From NCBI GenBank assembly GCA_028681135.1, contig JAQUJC010000003.1, positions 1 through 64,000 on the forward strand: a DNA stretch of 64,000 nt, written 5' to 3'. Position numbers and translations under genes: made by a program. Positions 19,656 to 30,196 of the stretch are shown one piece after another. Below the pieces are notes generated by a model. That model ran no database searches. It was not told where the DNA came from and saw nothing but the letters and a program-made list of their open reading frames with translations. The stretch is from Kiritimatiellia bacterium. GTDB taxonomy: Bacteria; Verrucomicrobiota; Kiritimatiellia; CAIQIC01; Lenti-01. Position 1 is the stretch's first letter, and each line of letters opens with the position of its first letter.

Positions 19656-22205
19656 TCATGACGGGTCTGCACCCGCTCGCCGCAGGGTCCCGGTTTCCTT
19701 GAGTTCCCGGAAGGCCGCCAGGCTGTCAAAAGCATCTTTGCAATAGCGCACCGGGCCGGGATATACGGGCTGGCAGTCGTGGATAGTGAAATCTTCGGTC
19801 AGCGCCGCCCCCCCCAGCAACACGGGAATGTCCAGGCCCGCGGACGCCATGGCCCGCAGATTGTCACGCATCACCTGCACCGACTTCACCAGCAGTCCGC
19901 TCATGCCCAGCGCATCCGCATGGGACTCTTTCACGGCCTCGATCATCGTTTCCACGGGAACCTTCACCCCCAGGTTCACCACCTGATAGCCATTGTTCGA
20001 CAGGATAATATCCACTAAATTCTTGCCGATGTCGTGTACATCACCGGCCACCGTTCCAATCACCAAAAGGCCCGCCGCCCCCCCCGAGTCGGCCGTCAGG
20101 TGCGGTTTAATCTGATCCACCGCCTGTTTCATTACCTCTGCCGATTTCAGCACGAAGGGTAACTGTAATATCCCCTCGTTGAACAATCGCCCGACCTCTT
20201 TCATGGCGGGAATCAAATGGCCGTTGAGAATATCCTCGGCGGGCATCTCGCTGAGCAACGCCGGGATCGCCGTGTCCAACAGCGCGGCTTTTCCCTTAAT
20301 AAGGGCGGCGGCCACCTGCTGGGGCGGTGTTTGTGCCGCCGCCTCCGCCGCCGCGTCCGCCTCGGACACTTCGGCTTCAAAATACTGAAGATACTGTTCC
20401 AGGGGGTCGCCATCGGACGCATCATTGTCCAGCAACTTTTCGGCCAGGCGCACGCCCGCCGGTGCCAGAGCCGTCAGTGGTGCCAGCGTGGCAGTATTAA
20501 TGATACACGCCTCCATCCCGGCCTTGAGGCACCGATCTAAAAAGACGGTATTGAGCACCTTGCGTGCTGCCGGCTTGAGCCCAAACGAAATGTTCGACAG
20601 CCCCAGGATCGTGCGTACGCCCGGAAAATCCTGGTGGATGCGCCGGATGGCGGCGAGGGTCTCTTTGGCGGCATCGCGCAAGGCCCCGTCGCCACTGCAC
20701 ACTGTAAAGGTCAGCGCATCGATCAGCAGGTCGCCGCGACGCAGGCCCCGCGCCTCGCAAAAGGCAATCAGACGCCCAGCGATTTCCACTTTGCGCTCCG
20801 CCGTCATCGCCATGCCGGTCTCGTCGATGGTCAAGGCCACCAACCCGGCCCCGAAACGCCGCGCCAGAGCCACCAAGTGCTCCGCTTTTTCCTCGCCGGC
20901 TTCAAAATTAATTGAATTGATCAGCAAGCGCCCGCCATGGAGTTTCAGCGCGACCTCAACCACATCGAGTTGGGTGCTGTCGATCATGAGTGGCAGGCGG
21001 CATTCACGTGCCGCGCGTGCGACCAGCGCGGACATGTCGGCGCACTCGTCGCGTCCGGCATAGGCAACGCTCAGGTCCAGGATGTGGGCCACCCCCTCGT
21101 CCTGCTCTACCAGCAAATCGAAGGCCGTGTCGAGGCGCTCGGCCAGCAGCGCCTCACGGAATTTTTTCGATCCCGTGGCATTGGCTCGCTCGCCCACATA
21201 AAGCGGCGGGGGCTCTTGAGACAGGTCGACCGGCGTAAACACACTGGTCACCTGCTCGGGCGTGGTGACGGAACGCGGCGGCGGTGCCGTCGCTTCGCCC
21301 AGTGCCCGGCGCAACTCACGAATATGCTCTGGCGTGGTCCCGCAACACCCCCCCACAATATTCAAACCGACGGCGTCGGCCACCGGCATAAAGGCCGCGC
21401 GATACGCCTGGGGTCCCAGCGGATAGTGTACCTGGCCATCCACCAGCGTCGGCAAGCCCGCATTGGGCATGCACCCCATAAAACCCCGCCACTGACGAGC
21501 CAGGGCTTCCAAATGCCGTTGCATCGCCTCGGGTCCCGTCGCACAGTTGAGTCCCAGCACATCGATCGGATAGGGTTCCAGTGCGGCCATGACGGCCCAA
21601 ATCGACGACCCCACCAGCAGGGTGCCCGTCGTTTCGACCGTGACCGACACATACAGGGCCGTGGTGCGCCGCTCGCCCATCACCTGGTTCGCCGCCGCTA
21701 CCGCCGCCTTAATCTGCAGCAGGTCCTGACAGGTTTCGATGATGAGGCCATCGGCGCCCCCCTCCAGCAACCCGCTCATCTGTTCCTGATAGCCCCCGTA
21801 CAACTCGTCAAACGACACCTGCCCCAACGTCGCCAAACGGGTGCCCGGCCCCACCGACCCCAACACAAACCGCGGCCGACCATCGCCGGCCTGCGCGGCG
21901 TCGGCCGCCGCGCGCGCAATCCGGGCTGCCGCCTGGGAAATGTCTTTAGCCCGCGCCGCCAACTGGTAGTCGCCCAACGTCAGCGGCGCCGACCCAAAGC
22001 TGTTGGTCTCCACCGCATCGCTGCCCGCCGCAAAATAGGCGGCATGAATGTCGTGGATCAGCTCCGGCGCCGACAGATTCAGCCACTCATTGCAGCCCTC
22101 GTAATCGCCCCACGCCGCCGGCGTCGGCGGCCGGTCCTGGATTTGTGTGCCCATCGCCCCATCAAGTAACAGGCGCCGAGTGTTCAATATGTCACAAACT
22201 GTCAT
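19656..22205 (-). CDS. metH: Cobalamin-dependent methionine synthase lacking the activation domain
   Basis: LLLDGAMGTQIQ, GGCCGTTPEHI, GERANATGSKKFREAL, GTVAGDVHDIGKNLVDIILSNNGY (B12 box). Start MTVCDILNTRR at 22205 preferred; ORF extends to 22283. Confidence 0.93.
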   Translation of the reverse strand: MTVCDILNTRRLLLDGAMGTQIQDRPPTPAAWGDYEGCNEWLNLSAPELIHDIHAAYFAAGSDAVETNSFGSAPLTLGDYQLAARAKDISQAAARIARAAADAAQAGDGRPRFVLGSVGPGTRLATLGQVSFDELYGGYQEQMSGLLEGGADGLIIETCQDLLQIKAAVAAANQVMGERRTTALYVSVTVETTGTLLVGSSIWAVMAALEPYPIDVLGLNCATGPEAMQRHLEALARQWRGFMGCMPNAGLPTLVDGQVHYPLGPQAYRAAFMPVADAVGLNIVGGCCGTTPEHIRELRRALGEATAPPPRSVTTPEQVTSVFTPVDLSQEPPPLYVGERANATGSKKFREALLAERLDTAFDLLVEQDEGVAHILDLSVAYAGRDECADMSALVARAARECRLPLMIDSTQLDVVEVALKLHGGRLLINSINFEAGEEKAEHLVALARRFGAGLVALTIDETGMAMTAERKVEIAGRLIAFCEARGLRRGDLLIDALTFTVCSGDGALRDAAKETLAAIRRIHQDFPGVRTILGLSNISFGLKPAARKVLNTVFLDRCLKAGMEACIINTATLAPLTALAPAGVRLAEKLLDNDASDGDPLEQYLQYFEAEVSEADAAAEAAAQTPPQQVAAALIKGKAALLDTAIPALLSEMPAEDILNGHLIPAMKEVGRLFNEGILQLPFVLKSAEVMKQAVDQIKPHLTADSGGAAGLLVIGTVAGDVHDIGKNLVDIILSNNGYQVVNLGVKVPVETMIEAVKESHADALGMSGLLVKSVQVMRDNLRAMASAGLDIPVLLGGAALTEDFTIHDCQPVYPGPVRYCKDAFDSLAAFRELKETGTLRRAGADPS

Positions 22206-22296
22206 AATCGCTGATCTTCCCGTAAAAACGGCCCACCGTCTAGCCAGGATTATGCATCCGCCACGTTTGCCAAATGAAAGCAATCGGGGTCAGTTT

Positions 22297-22424
22297 CATA
22301 AATTAATGTTTTTGCTATTTTCCTCCTCTGGAGTGGCTTACAAATGCCATTTTTGATGAAAAACGCCTCAAAATCGCCATTTTGGGCCTGTTTTAGCCAT
22401 TTTGGGGCTGAAAATGCCGTTTTG
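22297..22424. repeat. 128-bp direct repeat, copy A
   Basis: cataaattaatgtttttgctattttcctcctctgga...gatgaaaaacgcctcaaaatcgccattttgggcctgttttagccattttggggctgaaaa; aligns without gaps to 30590-30717. Confidence 0.9.
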
Positions 22425-22522
22425 GGGGAAGGGGACAGAAATGGGTCCTATTAAACAATCTATAGCTTGACATGCTTGCCCGTTAGGAGTGAACTGGCAA
22501 CAGTTCCAAAGGAGGACACACC

Positions 22523-24223
22523 ATGAGATTCATGAAGGGGCTGATGGTCGGGGGAATTGCACTGTATGCGGTCAGTGCGGGGGCGTTTCCGAGTTGGATG
22601 GGCGTGTATGGAAGCTACGTGACACATAACGGATCGAATCCAGGCGTGTATACCATTCTGATGAATCAGGATTATTATGGGCTCCACGCGGAGGTCGGCA
22701 TCGGCATCAGCAACAACTGGTCAACCTATGCGATGAACTACGCGGGCAATGCCGACGGCAATTCGCTCTGGCGATATACTCCTGGAGAAGCGCTTCCGAC
22801 CAACACCACCGTGTATTATTACTTTCATGGCTGGGACGACTGGGGCGGTCACATCTACGCGAACAACGGCGGATCCAACTACAGCTTTGTTGCTGGCCCG
22901 GCGGAACTGGAATGGATCGGACAGACAGAACATACGCCTGTTTCACCGGTGGCGGGACAGGACATCCAGGTGTGGACGGAGACCTGGCCAAAGGGTGCTG
23001 GGCAGAGCGGCTACTCCCTTATTGAGGTGGATTCGAAATGGGGTGAAGTGGGATTATCAAAGACAACTTCGACAAATCTTAACGATCTTTGGACCGGAAC
23101 CTTGGGCCGCTTCCTGCCCGGAACCGCGTTGGATTATCTCGTCGCTGTGAAAGACGGCGCAGCGACGACCCATTACGACAACAACAGCGGAAACTACTAT
23201 TCTATAAACGTAGCCACGGGAGCCCCCTTGTCGTATCTCGGTGGCGCCTACCACTGGCCAACCAATGGTACGCTGGGTTCGACGAACAGCCTGTGGCTGA
23301 ACTTGTTTGCCGCCCCGTCACAAACGCTGGTGAACGCCTATGCCGAATACAGCGTAAACGGTTGGATTTGGGAGCGCGCACCGCTGGACTTCTGGAAGAT
23401 GGACGGCACCAACGAATGGTGGCATATCGAATTGGGTCAAATGCCCCCATCCAGCCAAGTGTGGTACGCCTTCGATGCGCAGGACGGCGAGGCCACAACG
23501 GTTTACCGCCCGACCAATGGCCTGCCCTATTCCGCAACCGTGGCCGGGAATTCCACGGATAGCGATGCAGACGGATTGCCGGACGACTGGGAAAACTTCT
23601 GGTTCGGTGGCCTGACCAACGCAACGGCCAGCGGCAATCCGGATGGGGATGGTTTGCCCGACATGCCGATAGACAACTGGATGGAATATGTGATGGGGTC
23701 CGACCCAACGGAATCCAACGCCATGGCGGAAATCACGGTGTTGTGGAAACCATCCATCCCATCGCAAGGCGGGGCAATGAAAATTTCGGCGGCAACAGAT
23801 GTCTTTGATGGGCTTGGACTGTCGAGCATTACGGCCGCCTTCTCCGATGGCGGCAGCGCTACGCTCCCGGCGGCTGCTGGCGGTCGGTTTCAAAGCACAT
23901 TCTTACTTTCGAAAACCAGCACAGTCTGCAAAATCACATCCCTTTCCGGTGGCGGACAGACGGACAACAACCGTGGAATTGGCTGGACCATTCCGATCCA
24001 ACTGCTTGGCGGCGGGGAGCTCGCCGACACGGACGGCGACGGGATGCCCGATGCATGGGAACTCGCGAACGGTTTGGACCCATTCGTCGACGATGCCAGC
24101 GGGGATGCGGATGGGGATGGCATCACCAACTTGCAGGAGTATTTGCATGAGCTGAACCCGCAAGAGGCCGACCCTTGGCCGGAAATAACAATCTTGTGGC
24201 CGCAGGACGGGCAGGAACTGTAA
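22523..24223 (+). CDS. Secreted protein with CBM/E-set-like segments and C-terminal TSP3-type calcium repeats
   Basis: AAAGGAGG SD at about 22508; signal peptide; DSDADGLPDDWE and DTDGDGMPDAWELANGLDPFVDDASGDADGDGITNLQEYL repeats. Confidence 0.75.
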   Translation: MRFMKGLMVGGIALYAVSAGAFPSWMGVYGSYVTHNGSNPGVYTILMNQDYYGLHAEVGIGISNNWSTYAMNYAGNADGNSLWRYTPGEALPTNTTVYYYFHGWDDWGGHIYANNGGSNYSFVAGPAELEWIGQTEHTPVSPVAGQDIQVWTETWPKGAGQSGYSLIEVDSKWGEVGLSKTTSTNLNDLWTGTLGRFLPGTALDYLVAVKDGAATTHYDNNSGNYYSINVATGAPLSYLGGAYHWPTNGTLGSTNSLWLNLFAAPSQTLVNAYAEYSVNGWIWERAPLDFWKMDGTNEWWHIELGQMPPSSQVWYAFDAQDGEATTVYRPTNGLPYSATVAGNSTDSDADGLPDDWENFWFGGLTNATASGNPDGDGLPDMPIDNWMEYVMGSDPTESNAMAEITVLWKPSIPSQGGAMKISAATDVFDGLGLSSITAAFSDGGSATLPAAAGGRFQSTFLLSKTSTVCKITSLSGGGQTDNNRGIGWTIPIQLLGGGELADTDGDGMPDAWELANGLDPFVDDASGDADGDGITNLQEYLHELNPQEADPWPEITILWPQDGQEL

Positions 24224-24233
24224 GGAGGGCGAG

Positions 24234-24746
24234 ATGAAAAACGTGGCAATCGGATTGTTGGCGTTAGCGTGGGGTGTCAGCGGGGCGCATGCAGGCTATG
24301 AAAGCGTTCCCGCACCCAAGGCGGCAAAAGATCAAGCCAAGGCAAAAGGCGGAGAAGTACCCGGGATCGTTAACCGCGCCGCCTGGACCGGCGGCATCGT
24401 GCTGGCCAATGGAAAAGAAATAACGCTAGAAAACGCAGGCGGGTATTTTCTACCGATCAGGCTGGAGTCCGGCATCAAATGTCAAATGTGGATTGCAGGG
24501 CCGGGATTGGTTCCCAACCGTTCTGTGGTTTTGTTTACCATGTGTGGAGGGTTTATCAACGGTAAGGTGAACGATAAAGTCGAGGTAGGTAAAGACGGAC
24601 TCCTTCGTTTCGACTATCAAAACGGCACGTTCGGGCCGCAGCCTATCCAAGCAACCCTGATGGGAAGCACCGCCACCCTGCTGACGGTCAACGCGACAAA
24701 AAACAGCCTGGACCTGGCGGAAAGGGAACCCAATGAAATCAAATAA
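24234..24746 (+). CDS. Small secreted protein of unknown function
   Basis: Signal peptide MKNVAIGLLALAWGVSGAHA; SD aaggagg; overlaps the start of the RHS gene. Confidence 0.6.
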   Translation: MKNVAIGLLALAWGVSGAHAGYESVPAPKAAKDQAKAKGGEVPGIVNRAAWTGGIVLANGKEITLENAGGYFLPIRLESGIKCQMWIAGPGLVPNRSVVLFTMCGGFINGKVNDKVEVGKDGLLRFDYQNGTFGPQPIQATLMGSTATLLTVNATKNSLDLAEREPNEIK

Positions 24747-27700
24747 GAAGTTCCTGCTCTGGGCTTTGGTTATGGGGCTGTTGGTGGCCATAATGGCCAT
24801 GCCTGTATTTGGAGAAGAGGCGGGCTGCGACAACGAAGATCCGCCGGAGTGCGATCCTTGCGAACAAGAATGCGATGACAGCGAGGGTCCCAACCGCTTT
24901 GAGGTGTATTCCGGCAACGTCAAGCGCTCGGTGTCGGATTTGAGAATGGCGGTTCAGATTGGCGAACACCCCTTGGAATTCTCTCGCATGCATTCAAGCC
25001 GTTCCGTCTGGGCGGTGCAGGTCCGATCGGACTTCGTTTTCGGGCGGGCCGGAAACTGGCGGCACAGCCATCAGTGGAGCATTCTCGACGACGGAGAGAT
25101 CAATGGTTGCCAAGGCTTGCAGGTCATCGCCCCCAATGGTCGAGTCAGCTACTACAACAAAAAATCAACGAATGACCTCTTCATGACCTACCTGCCGGGC
25201 ACCCACTCCCGGGTATGGCCGGATGGCTCTACGAACTTCTATCTCTATAATCTGGATGGAACGAAATACCACATCACCCAAGGCGGCGGTGTGTCGAACA
25301 AAACGTTCCGGATGGAGGGATTCTGGGATGCCCATTCCAATTGGTATGGATATGCCTACGGGGACGACGGGTATCTGACCCGCGTGACAGGCCCGAACAC
25401 CAACCAGTATCTTGAGCTGGAATATCGCGACCTGGAGGGCGCCGTTGCGCCGGGCTGGGTTCGTTTCACCTATACGAATGCCCAGGCCGCCGAAGTGCTG
25501 ATCCCCGGCACATGGAATGACTGGACGGGCACCCAAACCCCCATGCAGACCAACAGCAGCGGCGTGTGGGAGGCCGATGTGGAACTGGGCGAAGGATTCT
25601 TTGAATACAAGTATGCGGTAAGAAACCAGGGCAGTGGGACGTGGCAGCTGGTCGCGGACCCGGAGAACCCGCTGGTGGTCGGTCTCGATTCCAATTCCCT
25701 GGCGGTGGTCAGCGATGAACAAATCATCGAGCGTGTGACCGCCGGGGACGGCCGCAGTGTGGAGTATGTCTATGACTGGGACTGGAACAATGGGCATAAG
25801 GTGTTGGCGATGCGTCTACGCGAGGCGCAATACGGCACCGGCGAGTCCGCGCTGTACGACTATTATTCCGCCGAGCACGACCAGTATCGCAGTATGCTGT
25901 TGAAATCGGCGGATGATCCCCATGTTGCCGGGCTGGCCCGAGCTATCTCATACACCTATCATACCAACCGGCTCTATTCCGGGCAGATTCACGAAGAGCG
26001 GCTTCTTTCCAGCAGCCAGCTTGTGGCGCGACTTGAATACGACCCCACCAATCATCTGCGCCGAACGGTCGTGAAGGCCGATGGCACCACCAACGAATAC
26101 CTGTTCGTGTCGGGCGGGGCGAACACGGAGCAAAAAACCGACGCCGCCGGACAGACCATCCGGCGCATTCACTTTGGGGGAAACGGTATGTTGCAGGCCC
26201 GGGTGGACCCGATGGGGCGCACCTCCGTGTATACCCGCACCTGGCATTTCGGCGCGGTGTTGTCGGTTTCCAATGGGTGCGGCTGCCGGGGGGATCGCAT
26301 CAATACCTATACCGATAACACCTATCCATTCTACTTGGCATCCACGGCGGATGCCGCAGGAAACACCACCACATATCAGCGGGATACCGCCCATCGCCCA
26401 ACAGCCGTCTATCATCCCGACGGGACCAGCGAATATTTTGAGTATAACGCGCATGGACAAGTGACCGTGGAAAAGCGGCGCGACGGCGCCACCTGGACCA
26501 ATGTCTATGACCTTCGCGGCAGGAGAACCAGTACAACGGGGCCGGACGGAGCCTACACGGGCTTTGGATATGATGAACACGACCGCGTTTCATCCGAAAC
26601 CAATGCCATGGGGCTGGTCACCACAACGGAATACAACTGGGACGGCAAACCAACACGGAAGGTGTATCCCGATTCAACAGAGGAGCTGTGGCAGTACGAC
26701 CGCTACGGAAGCGTGACGCAGGCCGTCAGCCGATCCGGCGGAATCACGGTCTATGAGTATGACGAGCGCGGCAATCAAATTCGCGTGACCGACCCCGTCG
26801 GAGCCGTGACCGAAACCACGTACGATCTCGATGGCAGGAAGGTTCTGGAAACCAGTCCGGGCGGGTTGGTCGTCAGCAACACCTATGATGCCATCGGGCG
26901 CATCATCCGGCGCACCTATTCCAGCGACCTCACCTTCGAGACGTGGACCTATGTGTATGACGGTGTCAGCACCCACACCAACCGGCTCGGATATGGCACG
27001 ACAAACGCCTATAATGCGGATGGCCATCTCGCCAGCGTCACCGATGCCCGGGGCAACACGACCCACTACACCTATGATCAGCTCGGGCGAAGAGTGGCAT
27101 CCGAAAATGCCTTGGGGCAGACCACAACCCAGACCCTTGACCCGTCCGGGCGAGTCACCTCCATCACCGATGATGACGGCCTGGTTGTGGCCAATACCTA
27201 CAACGCCAACGGCCAATTAATCCTGTCCGTCCAGCGGGGCGGCATTACCAACGAATATGCCTATGACGATACAGGTCGCAGGACCAATGTCGTGCTCAAC
27301 GGCGCGACGGTTTCGATCACGGCCTATGACGCCATCGGGCGGACCGTATGGACCCGAAACGCCGATGGCGTGGTGGTGAGCAACGCCTATGATTCCGCCG
27401 GCCGGCTGCATCGCGTCTATATGACCGACGGCACCTTCACCGAGAATGTCTATTCCAATGGGTGGCGATGGAAGACGATCGATCGGGCCGGACGGACAAA
27501 CATAACGGAACGCGATGCCGTAGGGCGTTTGGTCCAAACCATTGATCCTTCCGGCGGGACCGTTCAGTATCGCCATGACGCATCCGGAAACCTGACCAAC
27601 TTGGTGGACCAGGCCGGCAACAACACCTTCTGGACCTACGACGCTGAAGGCCGCCAAACCCGCAAGACCTACGCCGACTCAACCCATTGGGATTATGAGT

Positions 27701-29547
27701 ATGATGCGGCGGGACGCCTCACAAACCGCACCGACGCCAAAAACCAGACCACACATTACCAATATGATGCCGTGGGCAACCTGACCAATATCAACTACCC
27801 CAACGACGCCGACGTGTCCTTCATCTACGACGCCCTGAACCGGAAAACCACGATGACGGATGGCATCGGCTCCACCACCTATGCCTACAGTTCTTGCTGC
27901 GGACTGCTGGAATCGGAGGATGGGCCGTTTGCCAACTACACATTGTACTTCGGCTATACGGACGCCAAGCAGTTGGCCTCGGTCACTTCTGCCTTCCTGA
28001 TTGTTGAGTACGACTACGACGGCCTCCAGCGTCTCCGGTCGGTAGTGGGCCCCGAAGGCACCAATACCTATTTCTACGAAGGAGCCGGAACCGCATGGCG
28101 AGACTTGCAGCTCGGCAACGGCACCGCAGTATCCCGGCATTATGACGAGTTGATGCGCCTGACAAACATGGTCAACGCTACCGATGCCGGGGTGCTCTCA
28201 TCGTTCGCCCTCACCGTGGACGACGCCGACCAGCGCACGCAGGTCATTCGCGAGGATGGCACGAGGTATAACTACGGCTACGACGCCATCGGCCAATTGA
28301 CCAACGCAGCCGCCACGCTGGCGGACGACACGCCCTGGCAGGCCTATCGGTTCGGCTACCAGTACGACTCCACAGGCAATCCCGTGGAACAGGACAAGAA
28401 CGGGCTTGTGTTCAGCAACTCCTTCAACCACCTCAACCAAAACGTCGCCACCGTTCCAGGCGGGTCATTGGCGGTGATGGGGCGCGTCAACTATGCGGGC
28501 GGGACCGTGGTGGTCAATTCCGTGCAGGCGCAACTTTCGCCCGATTTGATCTTCGCGGCGACGGGTATCCCGTTCACGCTCGGAACCAACGTGATAAATA
28601 CGGTGTTTACCGATCCCTTCGGACGCTCCACAAACCGGCAGACATCCGTGGTGGTGGCCCAGAAATCCTACCAATGCGACGCCAACGGGAATCTCACGAA
28701 CGATGGACGCATGGCGTATTTCTGGAACGACGAGAATCGGCTGGTGGCCGTGCGCAGCGCGAAAACGGGGGCGATGATCCAGGAGAATCGCTACGATGGG
28801 CTCGGGCGTCGGCGGGAAAAAATTGAGCATGGCGCAGACGGGATCACAACCAACCGCTACCTGTACCAGAATTGGATGGTGCTGGCGGTGACGGATGGGA
28901 CTGGGAACGTGCTGGAGACCTACACCCACGGCGCCGATCTGTCCGGGCAGGTGGGCGGCGGTGCAGGGGGCATCGGCGGCATTCTGGCCTTGATGCAGGC
29001 GAACGCAACGGCCTTTTATCACTACGACTTCAACGGAAATGTCGTCCAAGTGAGCGGCAGCAACCAAACCCAACTGGCGAAGTACACCTACGGACCTTTC
29101 GGAGAGGTGTTGCTCAAAGAGGGGGAATTCAATTCCCGATACCAGTTCAGCACCAAGGAACTGGATATGTCGACTGGGATGAATTATTACGGCTACAGAT
29201 TCTACTTGTCGGAGTTGGGGCGGTGGATAAATCGGGACCCTCTTAAGGAAGCAGGTGGGATGAATTTATATGCCATGGGTAAAAATTCTCCCATAAATGG
29301 TATTGATATTGACGGAAGAAAATGGTGGGAAAAGATTCCAATAGTATGTGATATATATCACAAAGCAAAATGCATTAACGAAATGGACAAATGGTATAAA
29401 GAGTGCATCGAAAGTATTCCAGACTGTGATGAGTGCGACGACTTGGTTGATTATGTCTTTTGTGTTATGGAGCAGAAGAAAAAAACCAAAGAATGCATGG
29501 AAAAATCTCAGGATATGCTTAAAGCCTGCTTAGAAGCATGTTATTAA
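24733..29547 (+). CDS. RHS/YD-repeat protein with internal AMPK/CBM48-like domain and variable C-terminal tip
   Basis: Dozens of YD repeats (YDALNRKTTMTDGIG, YEYDERGNQIRVTDPVG); RHS core end RFYLSELGRWINRDPLKEAGGMNLYAMGKNSPINGIDIDG, then a distinct C-terminus. Confidence 0.93.
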   Translation: MKSNKKFLLWALVMGLLVAIMAMPVFGEEAGCDNEDPPECDPCEQECDDSEGPNRFEVYSGNVKRSVSDLRMAVQIGEHPLEFSRMHSSRSVWAVQVRSDFVFGRAGNWRHSHQWSILDDGEINGCQGLQVIAPNGRVSYYNKKSTNDLFMTYLPGTHSRVWPDGSTNFYLYNLDGTKYHITQGGGVSNKTFRMEGFWDAHSNWYGYAYGDDGYLTRVTGPNTNQYLELEYRDLEGAVAPGWVRFTYTNAQAAEVLIPGTWNDWTGTQTPMQTNSSGVWEADVELGEGFFEYKYAVRNQGSGTWQLVADPENPLVVGLDSNSLAVVSDEQIIERVTAGDGRSVEYVYDWDWNNGHKVLAMRLREAQYGTGESALYDYYSAEHDQYRSMLLKSADDPHVAGLARAISYTYHTNRLYSGQIHEERLLSSSQLVARLEYDPTNHLRRTVVKADGTTNEYLFVSGGANTEQKTDAAGQTIRRIHFGGNGMLQARVDPMGRTSVYTRTWHFGAVLSVSNGCGCRGDRINTYTDNTYPFYLASTADAAGNTTTYQRDTAHRPTAVYHPDGTSEYFEYNAHGQVTVEKRRDGATWTNVYDLRGRRTSTTGPDGAYTGFGYDEHDRVSSETNAMGLVTTTEYNWDGKPTRKVYPDSTEELWQYDRYGSVTQAVSRSGGITVYEYDERGNQIRVTDPVGAVTETTYDLDGRKVLETSPGGLVVSNTYDAIGRIIRRTYSSDLTFETWTYVYDGVSTHTNRLGYGTTNAYNADGHLASVTDARGNTTHYTYDQLGRRVASENALGQTTTQTLDPSGRVTSITDDDGLVVANTYNANGQLILSVQRGGITNEYAYDDTGRRTNVVLNGATVSITAYDAIGRTVWTRNADGVVVSNAYDSAGRLHRVYMTDGTFTENVYSNGWRWKTIDRAGRTNITERDAVGRLVQTIDPSGGTVQYRHDASGNLTNLVDQAGNNTFWTYDAEGRQTRKTYADSTHWDYEYDAAGRLTNRTDAKNQTTHYQYDAVGNLTNINYPNDADVSFIYDALNRKTTMTDGIGSTTYAYSSCCGLLESEDGPFANYTLYFGYTDAKQLASVTSAFLIVEYDYDGLQRLRSVVGPEGTNTYFYEGAGTAWRDLQLGNGTAVSRHYDELMRLTNMVNATDAGVLSSFALTVDDADQRTQVIREDGTRYNYGYDAIGQLTNAAATLADDTPWQAYRFGYQYDSTGNPVEQDKNGLVFSNSFNHLNQNVATVPGGSLAVMGRVNYAGGTVVVNSVQAQLSPDLIFAATGIPFTLGTNVINTVFTDPFGRSTNRQTSVVVAQKSYQCDANGNLTNDGRMAYFWNDENRLVAVRSAKTGAMIQENRYDGLGRRREKIEHGADGITTNRYLYQNWMVLAVTDGTGNVLETYTHGADLSGQVGGGAGGIGGILALMQANATAFYHYDFNGNVVQVSGSNQTQLAKYTYGPFGEVLLKEGEFNSRYQFSTKELDMSTGMNYYGYRFYLSELGRWINRDPLKEAGGMNLYAMGKNSPINGIDIDGRKWWEKIPIVCDIYHKAKCINEMDKWYKECIESIPDCDECDDLVDYVFCVMEQKKKTKECMEKSQDMLKACLEACY

Positions 29548-29565
29548 TAAAGGAAGTATAATATT

Positions 29566-30045
29566 ATGAAAAAAGCACTCTTAAATATTATTTCGTTTGT
29601 TGTCGGAATTGCTGTTGGATATTATTATGCTTACTCGCATGCGATAACAAACATTGGCCCGGCACTCGACATTGTTGGCCATTCTTATATTGCTTACATA
29701 ATGGAAACATCGGAAGCTGCGTACCGAACAGAATCACCCATAATTGCAATCTGGGCCCTTAAGCAATCTGCGGATGCCCTAAAAGAGCAGCTTGAAAAAG
29801 ATTATATAAGTCCAGTATTTACAAAAGAATATCTAACAATAAATCTTATGATTAATTATGCTAGACTGGCGAAGCTAACAGAGGATCAAGACACCGAACT
29901 CTCTAATGAATATATTAATAGAGCTGTTCATCTAGTTCCCAAGCGATACAGTGAACAACCCATGTCAAAAGGCGAGCTTTTCGATTTAATTAATAAACTA
30001 GACGATTATAAGGGAAAGGGGTCGGGGAAGGGGGCGGTCCTATAA
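29566..30045 (+). CDS. Membrane-anchored small protein, candidate immunity/accessory protein of the RHS tip
   Basis: N-terminal TM (LLNIISFVVGIAVGYYYAY); immediately downstream of the RHS tip with aaggaag SD; markedly AT-rich. Confidence 0.55.
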   Translation: MKKALLNIISFVVGIAVGYYYAYSHAITNIGPALDIVGHSYIAYIMETSEAAYRTESPIIAIWALKQSADALKEQLEKDYISPVFTKEYLTINLMINYARLAKLTEDQDTELSNEYINRAVHLVPKRYSEQPMSKGELFDLINKLDDYKGKGSGKGAVL

Positions 30046-30196
30046 TAATAATCGTGATTCTGGTTGTGGGAGATATATGGCGATGATCATGAAAGTTGCC
30101 TGGAACAAATGCAAAAGGGGGGGCTTGGTGCTCGTTTAACAAGGTGGACTTGTCGAATGAGAACTTTGATGGGATGGAGGGGGGGTAGGATATTTC

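Noticed and set aside
20937-22169. 410-aa plus-strand ORF
   Set aside because: Antisense shadow of metH
22206-22296. Possible cobalamin or SAM riboswitch upstream of metH
   Set aside because: Short leader with no recognisable B12-box, SAM-I core or other riboswitch signature
22297-22424. Possible CRISPR-like array because of recurring gccatttt units
   Set aside because: Only a few irregular internal repeats, no regular spacers and no cas genes in the window
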